DNA of 64,000 bases from Paenibacillus sp. Soil750 (GTDB taxonomy: Bacteria; Bacillota; Bacilli; Paenibacillales; NBRC-103111), in assembly GCF_001428045.1 (NCBI RefSeq), contig NZ_LMSD01000010.1, positions 139,434 to 203,433 of the forward strand, given 5' to 3'. The position numbers and the translations under genes were made by a program. Under the pieces are notes generated by a model that was given only the letters and a program-made list of their open reading frames with translations, made no database searches and was not told the origin of the DNA. Shown here in pieces: positions 35,491-44,708 of the stretch; within the stretch, counting starts at the first letter, position 1, and each line of letters starts with the position of its first letter.

Positions 35491-36565
35491 TTATGATTCT
35501 CAATAATTCGAATTGTGCGCTATTACTCATCTTCAATAACGCTATAAGCAATTCTTCCTTGGAAAGAGTGCTTGCTTTGTCTATAACATTAACATCTTGA
35601 TCTAACGTAAATGATGATGTTGTCGTTAGAACATCTATCATTTCAATATAACTGCTTTGTGTTGTTCTTAATGTTGTGACAATAGACTTATGCTTACCCT
35701 GTACTTGTGCCTTCGTCAAATCTCCTGTTTTCTCCAATACACGATTGACACCGCACTTCTTAAAACTATGAAACTTAATATTCCTTTTAGGGTCAATTTC
35801 GAAATAAGCAATAATCTCTTTTAAAAGTCTTCCAACCTTGTGTGCATGGAGGTTTGGGAATAATTTCCCATCAGTTCCAAGCTTCTCACGAAGCTCATTG
35901 TAAAAAATGAGTGATATTGGGGTCTGGTGACGAGTATGTTTATCAACAGCATCTATGTAGTTGACCAGTATTCCTTTTTCATTCTTCACTCTGAAATTTT
36001 CTTCCCAATCAAGCGAGAGAAGAGTGTCGAGTCGGATAGAGGTAATACAAGCAAGCTTTAGAATCATAGCCATTTGATTTCCCTCCATTTGTTCAATGTG
36101 TGCGTATTCGATAAATAGAAATGCTTCGTCCCAATCCAAGTTTCCATAACCTTCTTGATCGAGTGATGCATTCTCAAGCTTACAGTTGTCAAAGATGTTT
36201 TCGTTAATATCTCTGTAGTCAACCTTTAATGAGTTTAAGAAGCTTTTCACAGCGTTGATCTTACGCTTGATAGTGGCGTTTTTCGTTTTAATACCATTCT
36301 CATCAGGTTCTTTGAGATGGTTATGGTATTTCATTGCCTCAAGCCTTGTCAAAGAGATTATCATGTCCATTGTCACAAACTGTGCTTCTTTGTTGAATGT
36401 AAAGTTCAAGAATTGATTTATGTCGGTTCTATAAGCCAATGCAGTACCCTTAGATCGTTGACCTTTAATAAATTCCTCAAAGAGTGAGTGGAATTTTTGA
36501 TTGTATGTATTAATCACATTACAACCCAAATCGTCATTATTGGGTTCTATTAATAAATTGCGCAT
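35480..36565 (-). CDS. Tyrosine recombinase-like protein
   Basis: 361 residues. SAM-like N-terminal domain (GTALAYRTDINQFLNFTFNK) and a catalytic-like domain with Arg in ITSIRLDTLLSLDWEE and an H-x-x-K box in IKFHSFKKCGVNRVLEKTG. A tyrosine follows in TTQSSYIEMIDVL. The H-x-x-K substitution and diverged text mark it as a distant member, more like those of mobile elements with hairpin or self-transfer roles than like the two integrases. It is expressed away from the integrase. Confidence 0.72.
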   Translation of the reverse strand: MRNLLIEPNNDDLGCNVINTYNQKFHSLFEEFIKGQRSKGTALAYRTDINQFLNFTFNKEAQFVTMDMIISLTRLEAMKYHNHLKEPDENGIKTKNATIKRKINAVKSFLNSLKVDYRDINENIFDNCKLENASLDQEGYGNLDWDEAFLFIEYAHIEQMEGNQMAMILKLACITSIRLDTLLSLDWEENFRVKNEKGILVNYIDAVDKHTRHQTPISLIFYNELREKLGTDGKLFPNLHAHKVGRLLKEIIAYFEIDPKRNIKFHSFKKCGVNRVLEKTGDLTKAQVQGKHKSIVTTLRTTQSSYIEMIDVLTTTSSFTLDQDVNVIDKASTLSKEELLIALLKMSNSAQFELLRIINQG

Positions 36566-36717
36566 AAATTATTCCTCCACTATAAGCTATAAAATAATAG
36601 CTATGTATTAACTTTCGTAAAACTATGAGAGTATTTCATACTGTACAAAAAGAGTTCAATGATAATGAAAGTACTGATGATTTTAAGATAAACATTGTCC
36701 AAAGCATAATTAGCTAT

Positions 36718-36743
36718 CTCAATAAAACATAGATTTTATTGAG
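36718..36743. promoter_or_regulatory. Perfect inverted repeat in the gap before the replication-like gene's end
   Basis: CTCAATAAAA-CATAGA-TTTTATTGAG. It may be an operator for the 35480 gene or an A/T-rich terminator. The 413-base gap 36566-36978 contains nothing else I can support; a short minus-strand frame there (36797-36994) lacks coding character. Confidence 0.45.
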
Positions 36744-36978
36744 TAATGGTAAAAAGTAAGCACATTCAAATAGCTAAAATCCGTCCTATGTCCCCCTCAT
36801 ATAATAAAAACAGCATATATATAACTAATAAATTTTATATAGTGGTTATTAATTATTATTAAATGAGGGTGGAGTAGAACGGATTTTAAGAATACAAGAA
36901 CTGGAACTCCTTTATTAGTGAATGTTTTCCACCAATGTAAATATAAGCATACCTCTCGATACTGTCGAAATGGTTTGC

Positions 36979-38070
36979 TTATTTGGACTCCCAAGGTAAT
37001 TTATCCATAACATCAATATCTTTAGCTTCAGATACTACCTTGACATTTTCCTTTATGATCTCGCCTGTTTTGATGTTGACCAAGTTTCCATCAATCACAT
37101 ATTCGTATGCCCAACCAATCTCAACAGCATATCTTTCAGCAGAAATCTTACGTTGCTTTGGAATGACATTCATTTGCATCAAGTTCTGCGCAAAGTATTT
37201 GTGCTCAAGAACAGTATAAGTATTGGTTTTACATTCCTTATTTTTTGGCTTATTCAAACAATATGGTTTGTGATCATTCGTAATCATATTTCGTTTTTCC
37301 AGATTATAAATCTGACTTTTTATTTCATCAAGAGATAATCCTGTCAATGCTGACATTTGATCATTTGAACAGTCATAACCTTGCTTGAATTTATCTGTCA
37401 TGAACTTTAAGAAGCAATATAGGTAGAACCCTTCAACGCCCAATTCTGGATTCGTGATGCAGTAAATAAAGGTTTCAATGTTTACTTTGTGAGTATCATT
37501 AATTACATAGAGTGTACCATTTTCACAATTGTCCAACTCTGATTCCAAATCTCTCCAAATTCCTTTCACAGGCATAGCTACCTTCCAATTTTTTGTATTG
37601 CCATAGACCTCTGGATATTCACTTTCATATATAAACAGAACTTCCTTAAAACGACGTTCCTTGTCATACAAATATCTGCTTGGCTTATCTGACACTTTAC
37701 GGATGTAACCAATCTTCTGTAGCAAACCAGTTTGGTTCTTTGTAAGGTATGTGTATTGCTCAGATTTCGCAGGGAAGCCCAAGAACTGCTTGATCACACC
37801 TTCATTCAAAATAATATCTCCAACTTTATCATCCCAATATCGATACCGCGCATATCTCCACATATAGTTCGCCAAGAAATAATACGAATACGCATATGCT
37901 ATGTGTGTCGATGTTTTGCCCTTATCGGTTTCCTGTTTCATATCTTTAAATGCTTCGGTAAAATCAGCAAAGATTTCATTAGGCATAAAAACATAATTCT
38001 GCTTTTCATTTACATCCAGCATATTCTTTATTTCTTTACTGTTAAAAAACGTTTGTCTTTTCCTCGCCAT
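36979..38070 (-). CDS. Probable replication initiator-like protein
   Basis: 363 residues, with two winged-helix-like segments. The first covers ILNEGVIKQFLGFPAKSEQY and the second contains GYDCSNDQMSALTGLSLDEI followed by LEKRNMITND. Such paired wings occur in RepA/RepE-type initiators and DnaD-like primosome proteins of plasmids and phages. The C-terminal tail (SEAKDIDVMDKLPWE) resembles the acidic protein-contact tail of DnaD-like factors. Function is inferred, not shown. Confidence 0.45.
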   Translation of the reverse strand: MARKRQTFFNSKEIKNMLDVNEKQNYVFMPNEIFADFTEAFKDMKQETDKGKTSTHIAYAYSYYFLANYMWRYARYRYWDDKVGDIILNEGVIKQFLGFPAKSEQYTYLTKNQTGLLQKIGYIRKVSDKPSRYLYDKERRFKEVLFIYESEYPEVYGNTKNWKVAMPVKGIWRDLESELDNCENGTLYVINDTHKVNIETFIYCITNPELGVEGFYLYCFLKFMTDKFKQGYDCSNDQMSALTGLSLDEIKSQIYNLEKRNMITNDHKPYCLNKPKNKECKTNTYTVLEHKYFAQNLMQMNVIPKQRKISAERYAVEIGWAYEYVIDGNLVNIKTGEIIKENVKVVSEAKDIDVMDKLPWESK

Positions 38071-38124
38071 TTGCCATCTCTCCTGTCTATTAATCCCCTA
38101 AGAATGTTTATCCATATGCAAAAC

Positions 38125-38298
38125 CTATTTCTCGAAGCTATCAATACTCTTCTGTAACACTTCACTTCTTGGAAATAACCAAAACTTATTTCCACTTCTC
38201 TCATGCACTGCGGAACAGATATAGCTAAAACCACATCGCTTTAAATGAGCCATCATCTTAGCGTTGTAACAGAAGAAAAATTCTTTCTCTGCTCTCAT
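38125..38298 (-). CDS. Small DUF5659-like protein
   Basis: 57 residues that are easily overlooked. An excellent GGAGGTG lies upstream of the ATG at 38298. The text EKEFFFCYNAKMMAHLKRCG followed by FSYICSAVHERSGNKFWLF matches the DUF5659 pattern (K-x-F-x-C-Y, then G-F-x-Y-I, then F-W-x-F). The family is common on Gram-positive plasmids and phages beside replication genes, which fits its place directly upstream of the replication-like gene. Confidence 0.7.
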   Translation of the reverse strand: MRAEKEFFFCYNAKMMAHLKRCGFSYICSAVHERSGNKFWLFPRSEVLQKSIDSFEK

Positions 38299-38341
38299 AA
38301 ATCAATCACCTCCACCAACATCATTTTTCTGCAATAAAAAA

Positions 38342-38365
38342 GACTAACTCACAGTTGAGTTAGTC
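38342..38365 (-). terminator. Perfect hairpin terminator on the minus strand with no gene upstream
   Basis: GACTAACTCA-CAGT-TGAGTTAGTC with a T run (TCTTTTTT) on the minus strand. The 430 bases that would feed it (38366-38795) contain no convincing gene, so it may end a small RNA. Confidence 0.7.
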
Positions 38366-38800
38366 GAAGTAAACCTTATTAAATTCTCAATTAATCCCGT
38401 ACATTTCTATAAATGTTTTTGACCGTACTTATTTTAAACTTTCGGCAAGAATTGAATGTTAGTGTTGTGGGATGGACGGTACTTTTATAAATATTTGGAT
38501 GTATCGTCCTCGATAGGGTGCATTGCTCTTGAGCAAGGAATAAGCATTTTACAAACATTTATTGTCTCAAGCTTTCGTATCGTTCACAGGACAAATTGAA
38601 TTACTACGAGGTAGTGTACACCTTAGGAATTGATATAAAGATAGCTTCTGACATGTAAACCTAGCCCCCTCCCGCTTCAGAACTATTTTTTCACTATATA
38701 TAGTTATGGCGAAGTGCATCAGAATCACACGATCAAAGAAAAAAAGACGTATTATTTGAAAAAACAATTAGCTATTCCAATCTCTTTGGAATACAATATT

Positions 38801-38835
38801 GCGTAGAATTATTGCGCAGAACTATAATTCTATGC
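38801..38835. other. Candidate core recombination site (12-11-12 inverted arms)
   Basis: GCGTAGAATTAT (38801-38812) and ATAATTCTATGC (38824-38835) are inverse copies with one mismatch, separated by 11 bases. A third copy of the arm with its AATATT flank lies at 38894-38912. This resembles the core site of a tyrosine recombinase and precedes a XerD-like gene. Confidence 0.5.
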
Positions 38836-38893
38836 TATTATTTGTATATAAATCGTTGAATTCAATGTCAAAACGATAGAATAGCACACATAA

Positions 38894-38912
38894 AATATTG
38901 CGTAGAATTATT
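38894..38912 (+). repeat. Second exact copy of the 19-base arm
   Basis: AATATTGCGTAGAATTATT occurs identically at 38795-38813 and here, about 30 bases before the recombinase start. Confidence 0.75.
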
Positions 38913-38940
38913 TATTGCAAATTTATTGGGAGAGTGTGAC

Positions 38941-39762
38941 ATGCTACAGCAGTTTGTTGAAGGTGGGCTAAGAGGAAAATCAGCATTAACAGTCAAAACC
39001 TATCACCATGCTTTACAGCAATTTGAGGAATGGTTAGATGGAGCAGGAGCAAATCTAAACGATTATGCACGTTCAGATGTTCAGCAGTATATAGATTATC
39101 TTGCCAGTAAGAAGAAGTCAGCATCAACCATCAATAAGATTTGGAACTCCATTAAGGCTTACTCAAAATGGGCAGGGAAGCGTGAAGCCATAGAAGATAT
39201 TGCAGTTGTGAAAGTTGCTGACGTGAAGAAGCAAGCACCTAAAGCATTAGATAAGATAGAACGTAACAAGTTGATTCGTGAAATTGACCGCACAGGAAAC
39301 AAGAGGGATTATGCAATTTTAATGACGTTGATGAATACTGGTGTCAGAGTTTCAGAGTTAGTTGCATTAGATAGGTCAGACATTGAGATTAGTGAACGTA
39401 AAGGGGTTCTAGTAGTAAGGTCTGGTAAGGGGAATAAGGAACGATTTCTACCCCTTAATTCGGAAGCAAGGAGATCCATTGAGAAATATCTTGAAGAACG
39501 AACAGATAGTCACCCTGCACTATTTATTAGCAACAGGCAAGAGCGAATTAGTGTTAGAAGCGTTCAACATCTTATGGAGAAACATGGACATAATGCTCAT
39601 CAGACTCGTCACAGCTTCATTACAGGTTTGGTTAGGGCAGGAGAGGACATTAGTGTAATTCAGAGTCTGAGTGGTCACAGTTCGGCAGATATGATATTAC
39701 GTTACTCAATGCCTAGTGAGGAAGATAAACAGAGAGCAGTTGAACGTATATTTAAAGATTAG
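38941..39762 (+). CDS. XerC/D-like tyrosine recombinase
   Basis: 273 residues from the ATG at 38941. N-terminal core-binding domain (TVKTYHHALQQFEEWLDGAG). The catalytic residues are in order: Arg in MNTGVRVSELVAL, Lys in VVRSGKGNKERFLPL, H-x-x-R in AHQTRHSFITGL, LSGHSSADM, and Tyr in ILRYSMPSEED. It is compact, like XerC/D or plasmid resolvases. The inverted-arm site just upstream may be its substrate, e.g. for dimer resolution of an excised circle. Confidence 0.88.
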   Translation: MLQQFVEGGLRGKSALTVKTYHHALQQFEEWLDGAGANLNDYARSDVQQYIDYLASKKKSASTINKIWNSIKAYSKWAGKREAIEDIAVVKVADVKKQAPKALDKIERNKLIREIDRTGNKRDYAILMTLMNTGVRVSELVALDRSDIEISERKGVLVVRSGKGNKERFLPLNSEARRSIEKYLEERTDSHPALFISNRQERISVRSVQHLMEKHGHNAHQTRHSFITGLVRAGEDISVIQSLSGHSSADMILRYSMPSEEDKQRAVERIFKD

Positions 39763-39788
39763 CCACCAGAAATGGTGGTTTTTGTTTG
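39763..39788 (+). terminator. Terminator after the XerC/D-like gene
   Basis: CCACCA-GAAA-TGGTGG followed by TTTTTG. Confidence 0.85.
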
Positions 39789-40009
39789 TCTTAGAAAAAG
39801 AGGGTGGGGGGGTGGTTTTCATCAAAATGAAGTTGTTTGAGTGGTGAAAAGGGTATAGCACTTCCACCGCTCGACTATGAGTTAAATTTGAAGCGATACG
39901 ATAAAGACGTTCATTCCAGTATATGGTATTATTTGTTTATTGAAAGAATGATTTTATTGGGTAATATACCATCCTTATATCAATTAAACGGAATGAGGGG
40001 GTTAAGGTT

Positions 40010-40369
40010 ATGAGTTTAGTGAAAAAGATCATTATCATAAGCGTTTGGGTTATTTCACTAGGACTAATTGCTACTCCCTTTTTATATGTAGCAATAAATA
40101 AAATGATTTATGATTACAGAGTAACAAACTACCTTATTGAAGAAAAAGGGTATAAAACAGAGGAAATAAAGTCTGTTAAGGGAGTATGGGGAATAAAACT
40201 GCCCCCTTTTTATGCTGTAGTTATATTTAAAGATGAACCATTTGTTGAGTATGTGTATTTCGCACATAGACCTAATCACATAATGCAATTTAGTTATAGG
40301 ATTACGGATGTATCACAACAAAAAGTGATAACCAAATCCGATTTGAAGCATTTTGTTCCTATGGAGTAG
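40010..40369 (+). CDS. DUF3139-like membrane-anchored protein
   Basis: 119 residues. One N-terminal transmembrane helix (IIIISVWVISLGLIATPFLY) and the DUF3139 tail YLIEEKGYKTEEIKSVKGVW...VVIFKDEPFVEYVY. It is a paralogue of 5269-5613 in the repeat-separated strip. AGGGGG precedes the ATG. Function unknown. Confidence 0.7.
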   Translation: MSLVKKIIIISVWVISLGLIATPFLYVAINKMIYDYRVTNYLIEEKGYKTEEIKSVKGVWGIKLPPFYAVVIFKDEPFVEYVYFAHRPNHIMQFSYRITDVSQQKVITKSDLKHFVPME

Positions 40370-40496
40370 TAATCCATTCTGTTTTCGTACACTGTTAGTT
40401 ATATAACCACCTCAAATATAATGTGGTTAAATCTTTAAATGAAAGCACGATTTTATTAATTGAAATTGAAATTAATAGTAATTAGGATATAGGAGG

Positions 40497-40934
40497 ATGG
40501 ACTTTTTGTTTCCACTTTACGGAAAGATTTCAGTTGGCATATTATGTGTTACTTTATTATTTGCCCTCTTTTTTTGGAATTATTATAAAAAGAGAGAGAT
40601 AAGGTCATCTACGAAATTTGTTATCAGTTCAACTCTTGTATTAATAATGGCTGTATGTTTCTTTGTTACTCTATATGCTAAAGATGAAAAACATACAACA
40701 GAGATAAATAATAAAATAAAAAATATGGGTGGTGTAGTAGTTTCAATCCAGTCTACTGAAAAGAGTGCAACCCCATTCACTAACTGGGATAGAATGATAG
40801 CACGTCCCAAGGATGATTATTTCAAAGTTATTTATACTATCCAAAATCAGAATAAAACAGCGTGGTTTAAAGGTGATAATGCTCTTTATAAAGAAGTTCC
40901 AACCCCTGAGAAGGAAAAATGGATTTTTGAGTAA
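40497..40934 (+). CDS. Hypothetical membrane protein
   Basis: 145 residues, ATG behind AGGAGG at very short spacing. Two transmembrane helices (ISVGILCVTLLFALFFWNYY and FVISSTLVLIMAVCFFVTLY) precede a soluble domain (IKNMGGVVVSIQSTEKSATP, FKVIYTIQNQNKTAWFKGDN). The topology resembles PH-like immunity membrane proteins. No family named. Confidence 0.55.
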   Translation: MDFLFPLYGKISVGILCVTLLFALFFWNYYKKREIRSSTKFVISSTLVLIMAVCFFVTLYAKDEKHTTEINNKIKNMGGVVVSIQSTEKSATPFTNWDRMIARPKDDYFKVIYTIQNQNKTAWFKGDNALYKEVPTPEKEKWIFE

Positions 40935-40980
40935 ATAAGGCGATAATAGAGCAATTTCATTGAAAAGGGGGTAAAACGCT

Positions 40981-41424
40981 TTGGCTATTGAAAAGGCTAT
41001 ACAAATACCTCTTGAAGTATGGCAAGACCCACAGGGGGATGTAATTCTTAATGTTTCAGAAAATGAATGTAATGTGTATTTTGGATGCTGGAATGACGAT
41101 TCTACACCTGCTGATTATATAGCGAAGATAATATTTAATGGCTGTTGGTCAACGAACTATACCAATGCTGAATATATAGAGTATGATTATGAACTATTAC
41201 ATCACTCCTACATTCTAAAAGTTATAGATTCCCAATTGCTCAAAGGAATGTTGGCTAAGCATAAAAGGCTTTATCCCACCAGTAAGACAAAAAATGACGA
41301 TTATAATCATTACGTAGTAGCAGGTCATGATGTTTACATAGAAGTTATTGCATTGGATTTCTGTCTTGTAAGATTGAATAGAGAGCAAGCTGGGGAGTAC
41401 ACTAGGCTTATTGATGAAGCGTAA
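40981..41424 (+). CDS. Hypothetical protein
   Basis: 147 residues from a TTG with AAAGGGGG upstream. Soluble, rich in aromatic residues (NVYFGCWNDDSTPADYIAKI, FNGCWSTNYTNAEYIEYDYE). The text looks like a real protein, but I cannot place the family. It is followed by a further unrecognised gene at 41499 with its own ribosome-binding site. Confidence 0.5.
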   Translation: MAIEKAIQIPLEVWQDPQGDVILNVSENECNVYFGCWNDDSTPADYIAKIIFNGCWSTNYTNAEYIEYDYELLHHSYILKVIDSQLLKGMLAKHKRLYPTSKTKNDDYNHYVVAGHDVYIEVIALDFCLVRLNREQAGEYTRLIDEA

Positions 41425-41498
41425 CTGGAATAAAACATGGATTTCATATCCATTAAGTCAAAAAAATTATAAATTTCTATGTTTTAAGGAGACATACG

Positions 41499-42149
41499 AT
41501 GGATTATCCTCCAGACTATACCAAGTTTTATGTATTAAGAGATACTCCTGCTACTAGACCATTTAGAGGGGACTTTGTTAATCAAGATGACTGGTTTTCA
41601 ATTTTAAGAGGCGAACAAATGCCAAAGGAAATGGTTGTTGTAAAACATACGGAGGGTACACGTATTCCTTCTCAAATCATTTATACATCCCCTGCTTCAC
41701 CGTTATTATTTCACGAGAAGCTTATTGATAAATTTGTCAAAGAAGGAATTAGCGGTTGGGAATTGTTTGAAGTAGATGTTTTAGGTAAAAGTGACGAAAT
41801 TTATAATGGGTATTTTGGGCTTTCGATAAAAGGAAGATGTTCTTCAATTGACTATGCTAGTAGTCTAATTGTGTATCGTGAATTTCCTGGTGGCAGTTTT
41901 CCTTATTTTCAAGGTAGATATTTTAAAGACAACTACTGGGATGGTAGTGATTTCTTTATGGAAAATGCTGATGAATTTGGAGCAACAGGATTTCAGTATT
42001 GTAGCGAACGAGTAAAAAGAATACTTGATGAATTAAAGGTTAAAAGTATTAAACTTGAAAAACTCACAGAATTTGAAATAGATGTGAATACAGTAAAAAT
42101 AGGAAGTCCAGGAAGGCTTCCTAAAGGAATCACATTTACCCAAAAATAA
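41499..42149 (+). CDS. Hypothetical immunity-like protein
   Basis: 216 residues, ATG behind AAGGAGA. The middle region reads GISGWELFEVDVLGKSDEIY then GYFGLSIKGRCSSIDYASSL, resembling the Imm43-type immunity proteins of polymorphic toxin systems (W-x-L-F-x-V-x-V, GY). There is no toxin gene beside it. Ends before a bidirectional terminator. Confidence 0.5.
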   Translation: MDYPPDYTKFYVLRDTPATRPFRGDFVNQDDWFSILRGEQMPKEMVVVKHTEGTRIPSQIIYTSPASPLLFHEKLIDKFVKEGISGWELFEVDVLGKSDEIYNGYFGLSIKGRCSSIDYASSLIVYREFPGGSFPYFQGRYFKDNYWDGSDFFMENADEFGATGFQYCSERVKRILDELKVKSIKLEKLTEFEIDVNTVKIGSPGRLPKGITFTQK

Positions 42150-42190
42150 GTTCAATAAAAGAGAAGTTTCATTTAATGTGATGCAAAAAC

Positions 42191-42221
42191 AAAGCCGTGG
42201 GTTATCCCAACGGCTTTTTGG
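42191..42221. terminator. Bidirectional terminator between convergent genes
   Basis: AAGCCGT-GGGTTATCCC-ACGGCTT then TTTT, with A residues upstream for the minus strand. Confidence 0.8.
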
Positions 42222-42233
42222 TGATTAAATATG

Positions 42234-42494
42234 TTATTGATTTTCAAATTCTAATTCAACCAGTCTTACCAGCTCTGAAGGTTTCATGTTTAGTCCCCTA
42301 GCAATATCAAATATGCTTGTTAAGGTTGGTTGGTACTTGCCATTTTCAAGTTCAGATATATAAGTCCTCTCAAGAGTGCTTATTGTAGCTAGCTGTTCTT
42401 GGGTAATACCCTTTTTAATCCGTAGGCTCTTGAGAACTTTTCCGAAAATTAATTCAATTTGCAAGGAATTTTCTCCTTTTGAATTAATTATCAT
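42234..42494 (-). CDS. XRE-family transcriptional regulator
   Basis: 86 residues, essentially one Cro/CI-type HTH: IFGKVLKSLRIKKGITQEQL, then TYISELENGKYQPTLTSIFD. It lacks a separate sensor domain. It is divergent from the DUF4236 gene and defence-like operon, and so may repress them. Its N-terminus could begin at either of two close starts. Confidence 0.85.
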   Translation of the reverse strand: MIINSKGENSLQIELIFGKVLKSLRIKKGITQEQLATISTLERTYISELENGKYQPTLTSIFDIARGLNMKPSELVRLVELEFENQ

Positions 42495-42604
42495 GAAAAG
42501 GAAGTTACAATACTGTCTGGTATACCCGAAAAAATGGTTTATATTTACAAGTGATTGTGATAAATTGGAAGTGGGACTAATGACCTACGTAGAGGAGAAG
42601 ATAT

Positions 42605-43663
42605 ATGGGATTTAGATATAGAAAGAGTATTAATATTGGTGGCTTGCGTATTAATGCTAGCAAAAGTGGTCTAGGTGCGAGTGTTGGAGTAAAGGGATTA
42701 AGGGTCACTAAGAGAGTAGATGGAAGAACAGAATTAACCGCAAGCATTCCTGGTACTGGGGTGTCTTATCAAGAGACTTTATCTAAGGAAAAAAGAAGAA
42801 ATGAATATATAAATAGACAAAAAAAAGAGAAAAAAGAAAATAATTATAAATCAGTAGATATTGTGGATGCCCCAAAATTATATTCAGAATACAATAGTAA
42901 TTTATCTGCAAACGCCGATATGTCAGAGTATTTTATTACGTTTGGTGGAAAATTAGCATCTCGTTTTACAAGTGGTATAAAAGATAAAGAAAATAGTGAT
43001 ATAGTGTGTAGTATTATCATTTATAGCCATACTTTTGTTGTGAATTTTCAAATTCATTCGTTGATATTTAAATGTGAAATAGAAAATGTGCATGTAAAGA
43101 AAGTAATAACAAATAAAAAGTTTTTATTTAAAAAGTGGACAGAGATTTCTTTAGAATTCGTAATTGATATTGTACCTACTGAGAAATTAGAAGTAATAGT
43201 TGTAGATGAAATTATTGCAGACAGAGTTATTCGTCAAATCCAAGAGATTAAAGATAGGATTGTTCTTAATAAGAATAAACAGCAAGAGGAAGTATCTACT
43301 TTTGAACTAGAAGATTTCCAGTTACCACAAACAGTAATAAGGGAATCCAGATACTTAACAGAAAATGAGCCAGTACTAGAGGCAACGATATTTAAAATTA
43401 GTGAGTATAACGCATCAAAAGTGGCTCTAACTGCAAAGGTACAAAAAGGTACTATAAACGTTGGGGATGAGGTATTACTAATTGGTGAAATAAAAGGCCA
43501 AAAAATAAGAATGGATGCAGTTATTACTGATTTAATTCAAAATATGTGTTTTGTTGAATTTGTTGATTCGGAGGATGGCGATGTTAGCTTATTAATAGAA
43601 AATAACTTAGAAGACGTTGACTTTTTAGAAAGCGGAGGTTACTTAAGAAATCTAATATATTGA
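42605..43663 (+). CDS. DUF4236 domain protein with long C-terminal extension
   Basis: 352 residues. Residues 1-58 form a DUF4236 domain (GFRYRKSINIGGLRINASKS, then IPGTGVSYQETLS). A basic helical linker follows, then two unassigned alpha/beta segments. The C-terminal part (ISEYNASKVALTAKVQKGTI, INVGDEVLLIG) looks like an OB- or translation-factor-like barrel. DUF4236 proteins often neighbour phage or defence genes, with unknown role. Preceded by GAGGAGA, followed by a terminator. Confidence 0.7.
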   Translation: MGFRYRKSINIGGLRINASKSGLGASVGVKGLRVTKRVDGRTELTASIPGTGVSYQETLSKEKRRNEYINRQKKEKKENNYKSVDIVDAPKLYSEYNSNLSANADMSEYFITFGGKLASRFTSGIKDKENSDIVCSIIIYSHTFVVNFQIHSLIFKCEIENVHVKKVITNKKFLFKKWTEISLEFVIDIVPTEKLEVIVVDEIIADRVIRQIQEIKDRIVLNKNKQQEEVSTFELEDFQLPQTVIRESRYLTENEPVLEATIFKISEYNASKVALTAKVQKGTINVGDEVLLIGEIKGQKIRMDAVITDLIQNMCFVEFVDSEDGDVSLLIENNLEDVDFLESGGYLRNLIY

Positions 43664-43696
43664 AATACACTTATATAATTAAAGGGAAAATAATAA

Positions 43697-43745
43697 AAAC
43701 ATCACTTTAGAGTCGTTGTATTACGATTTAAGGTGATGTTTTTTT
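43697..43745 (+). terminator. Strong terminator after the DUF4236 gene
   Basis: AAAACATCACTTTA and TTTAAGGTGATGTTTT form a long near-perfect stem ending in seven Ts. Confidence 0.85.
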
Positions 43746-43911
43746 GGATTTAATTAAACTTTCTTTCTAAGGATACTTACCCAAAATAGGATACTGGAAG
43801 CCTATTTTTGTGGTTTCTATGAGCATAACCCTACAAAATATTACATTTTTCCTCTACAAACAATTACGCACATGGTACAATTTAACTATTCAACCAGATA
43901 AGGAGAAACAT

Positions 43912-44652
43912 ATGTCGATATATGTAGTTCTTGGTTTACTTTTAGTTCTTTCTTTTATCTTGAAGTCTCCAAAATTCAAAGGATTTATTGGGGAGAAATC
44001 AGTGTCGTATCAACTCAACAAGCTAGATAAAGAGAAATATCTAGTTCTTCATGACATTACAATCCCATCAATTAAGGGTAAGACAACACAAATAGATCAT
44101 GTTGTTGTTTCTGAAAATGGAGTATTCGTCATTGAGACAAAGAATTATACAGGCTGGATTTTGGGAGATGAAAAGGCTGACTATTGGACTCAGGTCATCT
44201 ACAAGCGCAAAGAGAGACTCTATAATCCGCTTAGACAAAATTATGGGCATATTCAAGCATTAAAAGCTTTATTAGGTGGGATGGAGGAAGTCCCTTTCAT
44301 TTCTATTGTATGCTTTAGTGCTAGGGCTGACTTAAAGGTTAATGTAGTATCAGAAGTAATTTATACGAAGTATTTGGTAAGCACGATCAACAAGTACAGG
44401 GGAATTGCTTTAGGTAAAAATGATGTTCAAAAGATATATGATGCCATTCAAAAGGCAAGTTTGAAAGATGGAAATGTTAAGAGAGAACATGTTAAAGCAT
44501 TAAAGAATGACATGATTGAGAATACGATTAAGATTGCTCAGAATAAATGTCCAAAGTGTGATGGGAAATTGATGGAGCGTACTGGTAAGTATGGGAGATT
44601 CAAGGGTTGCGGGAATTATCCAAAGTGTAGGTTTGTACTCAAAAATGTATAG
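43912..44652 (+). CDS. NERD-domain nuclease-like protein with C4 zinc finger
   Basis: 247 residues from the ATG at 43912 (AAGGAGA upstream); an in-frame ATG at 43810 lies in the preceding gap without a ribosome-binding site. A short N-terminal transmembrane helix is followed by a NERD domain (GEKSVSYQLNKL, TTQIDHVVVSENGVFVIETK), which is related to restriction-endonuclease folds with the D...E-x-K triad. The C-terminus is a topoisomerase-type C4 zinc finger (KCPKCDGKLMERTGKYGRFK, GNYPKCRF). First gene of the tight nuclease operon. Confidence 0.85.
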   Translation: MSIYVVLGLLLVLSFILKSPKFKGFIGEKSVSYQLNKLDKEKYLVLHDITIPSIKGKTTQIDHVVVSENGVFVIETKNYTGWILGDEKADYWTQVIYKRKERLYNPLRQNYGHIQALKALLGGMEEVPFISIVCFSARADLKVNVVSEVIYTKYLVSTINKYRGIALGKNDVQKIYDAIQKASLKDGNVKREHVKALKNDMIENTIKIAQNKCPKCDGKLMERTGKYGRFKGCGNYPKCRFVLKNV

Positions 44653-44708
44653 CATCGTCTGGAGGACATTTGTGCTACGAACATCAAAGGTAAGTTGGGG
44701 GTAATAAA

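Noticed and set aside
36797..36994. Small minus-strand gene before the replication-like gene
   Set aside because: No ribosome-binding site, overlaps the end of the next gene and has low-complexity hydrophobic text.
43810..43911. N-terminal extension of the NERD protein
   Set aside because: The earlier ATG lacks a ribosome-binding site, while the ATG at 43912 has AAGGAGA at the right distance and begins the membrane helix.
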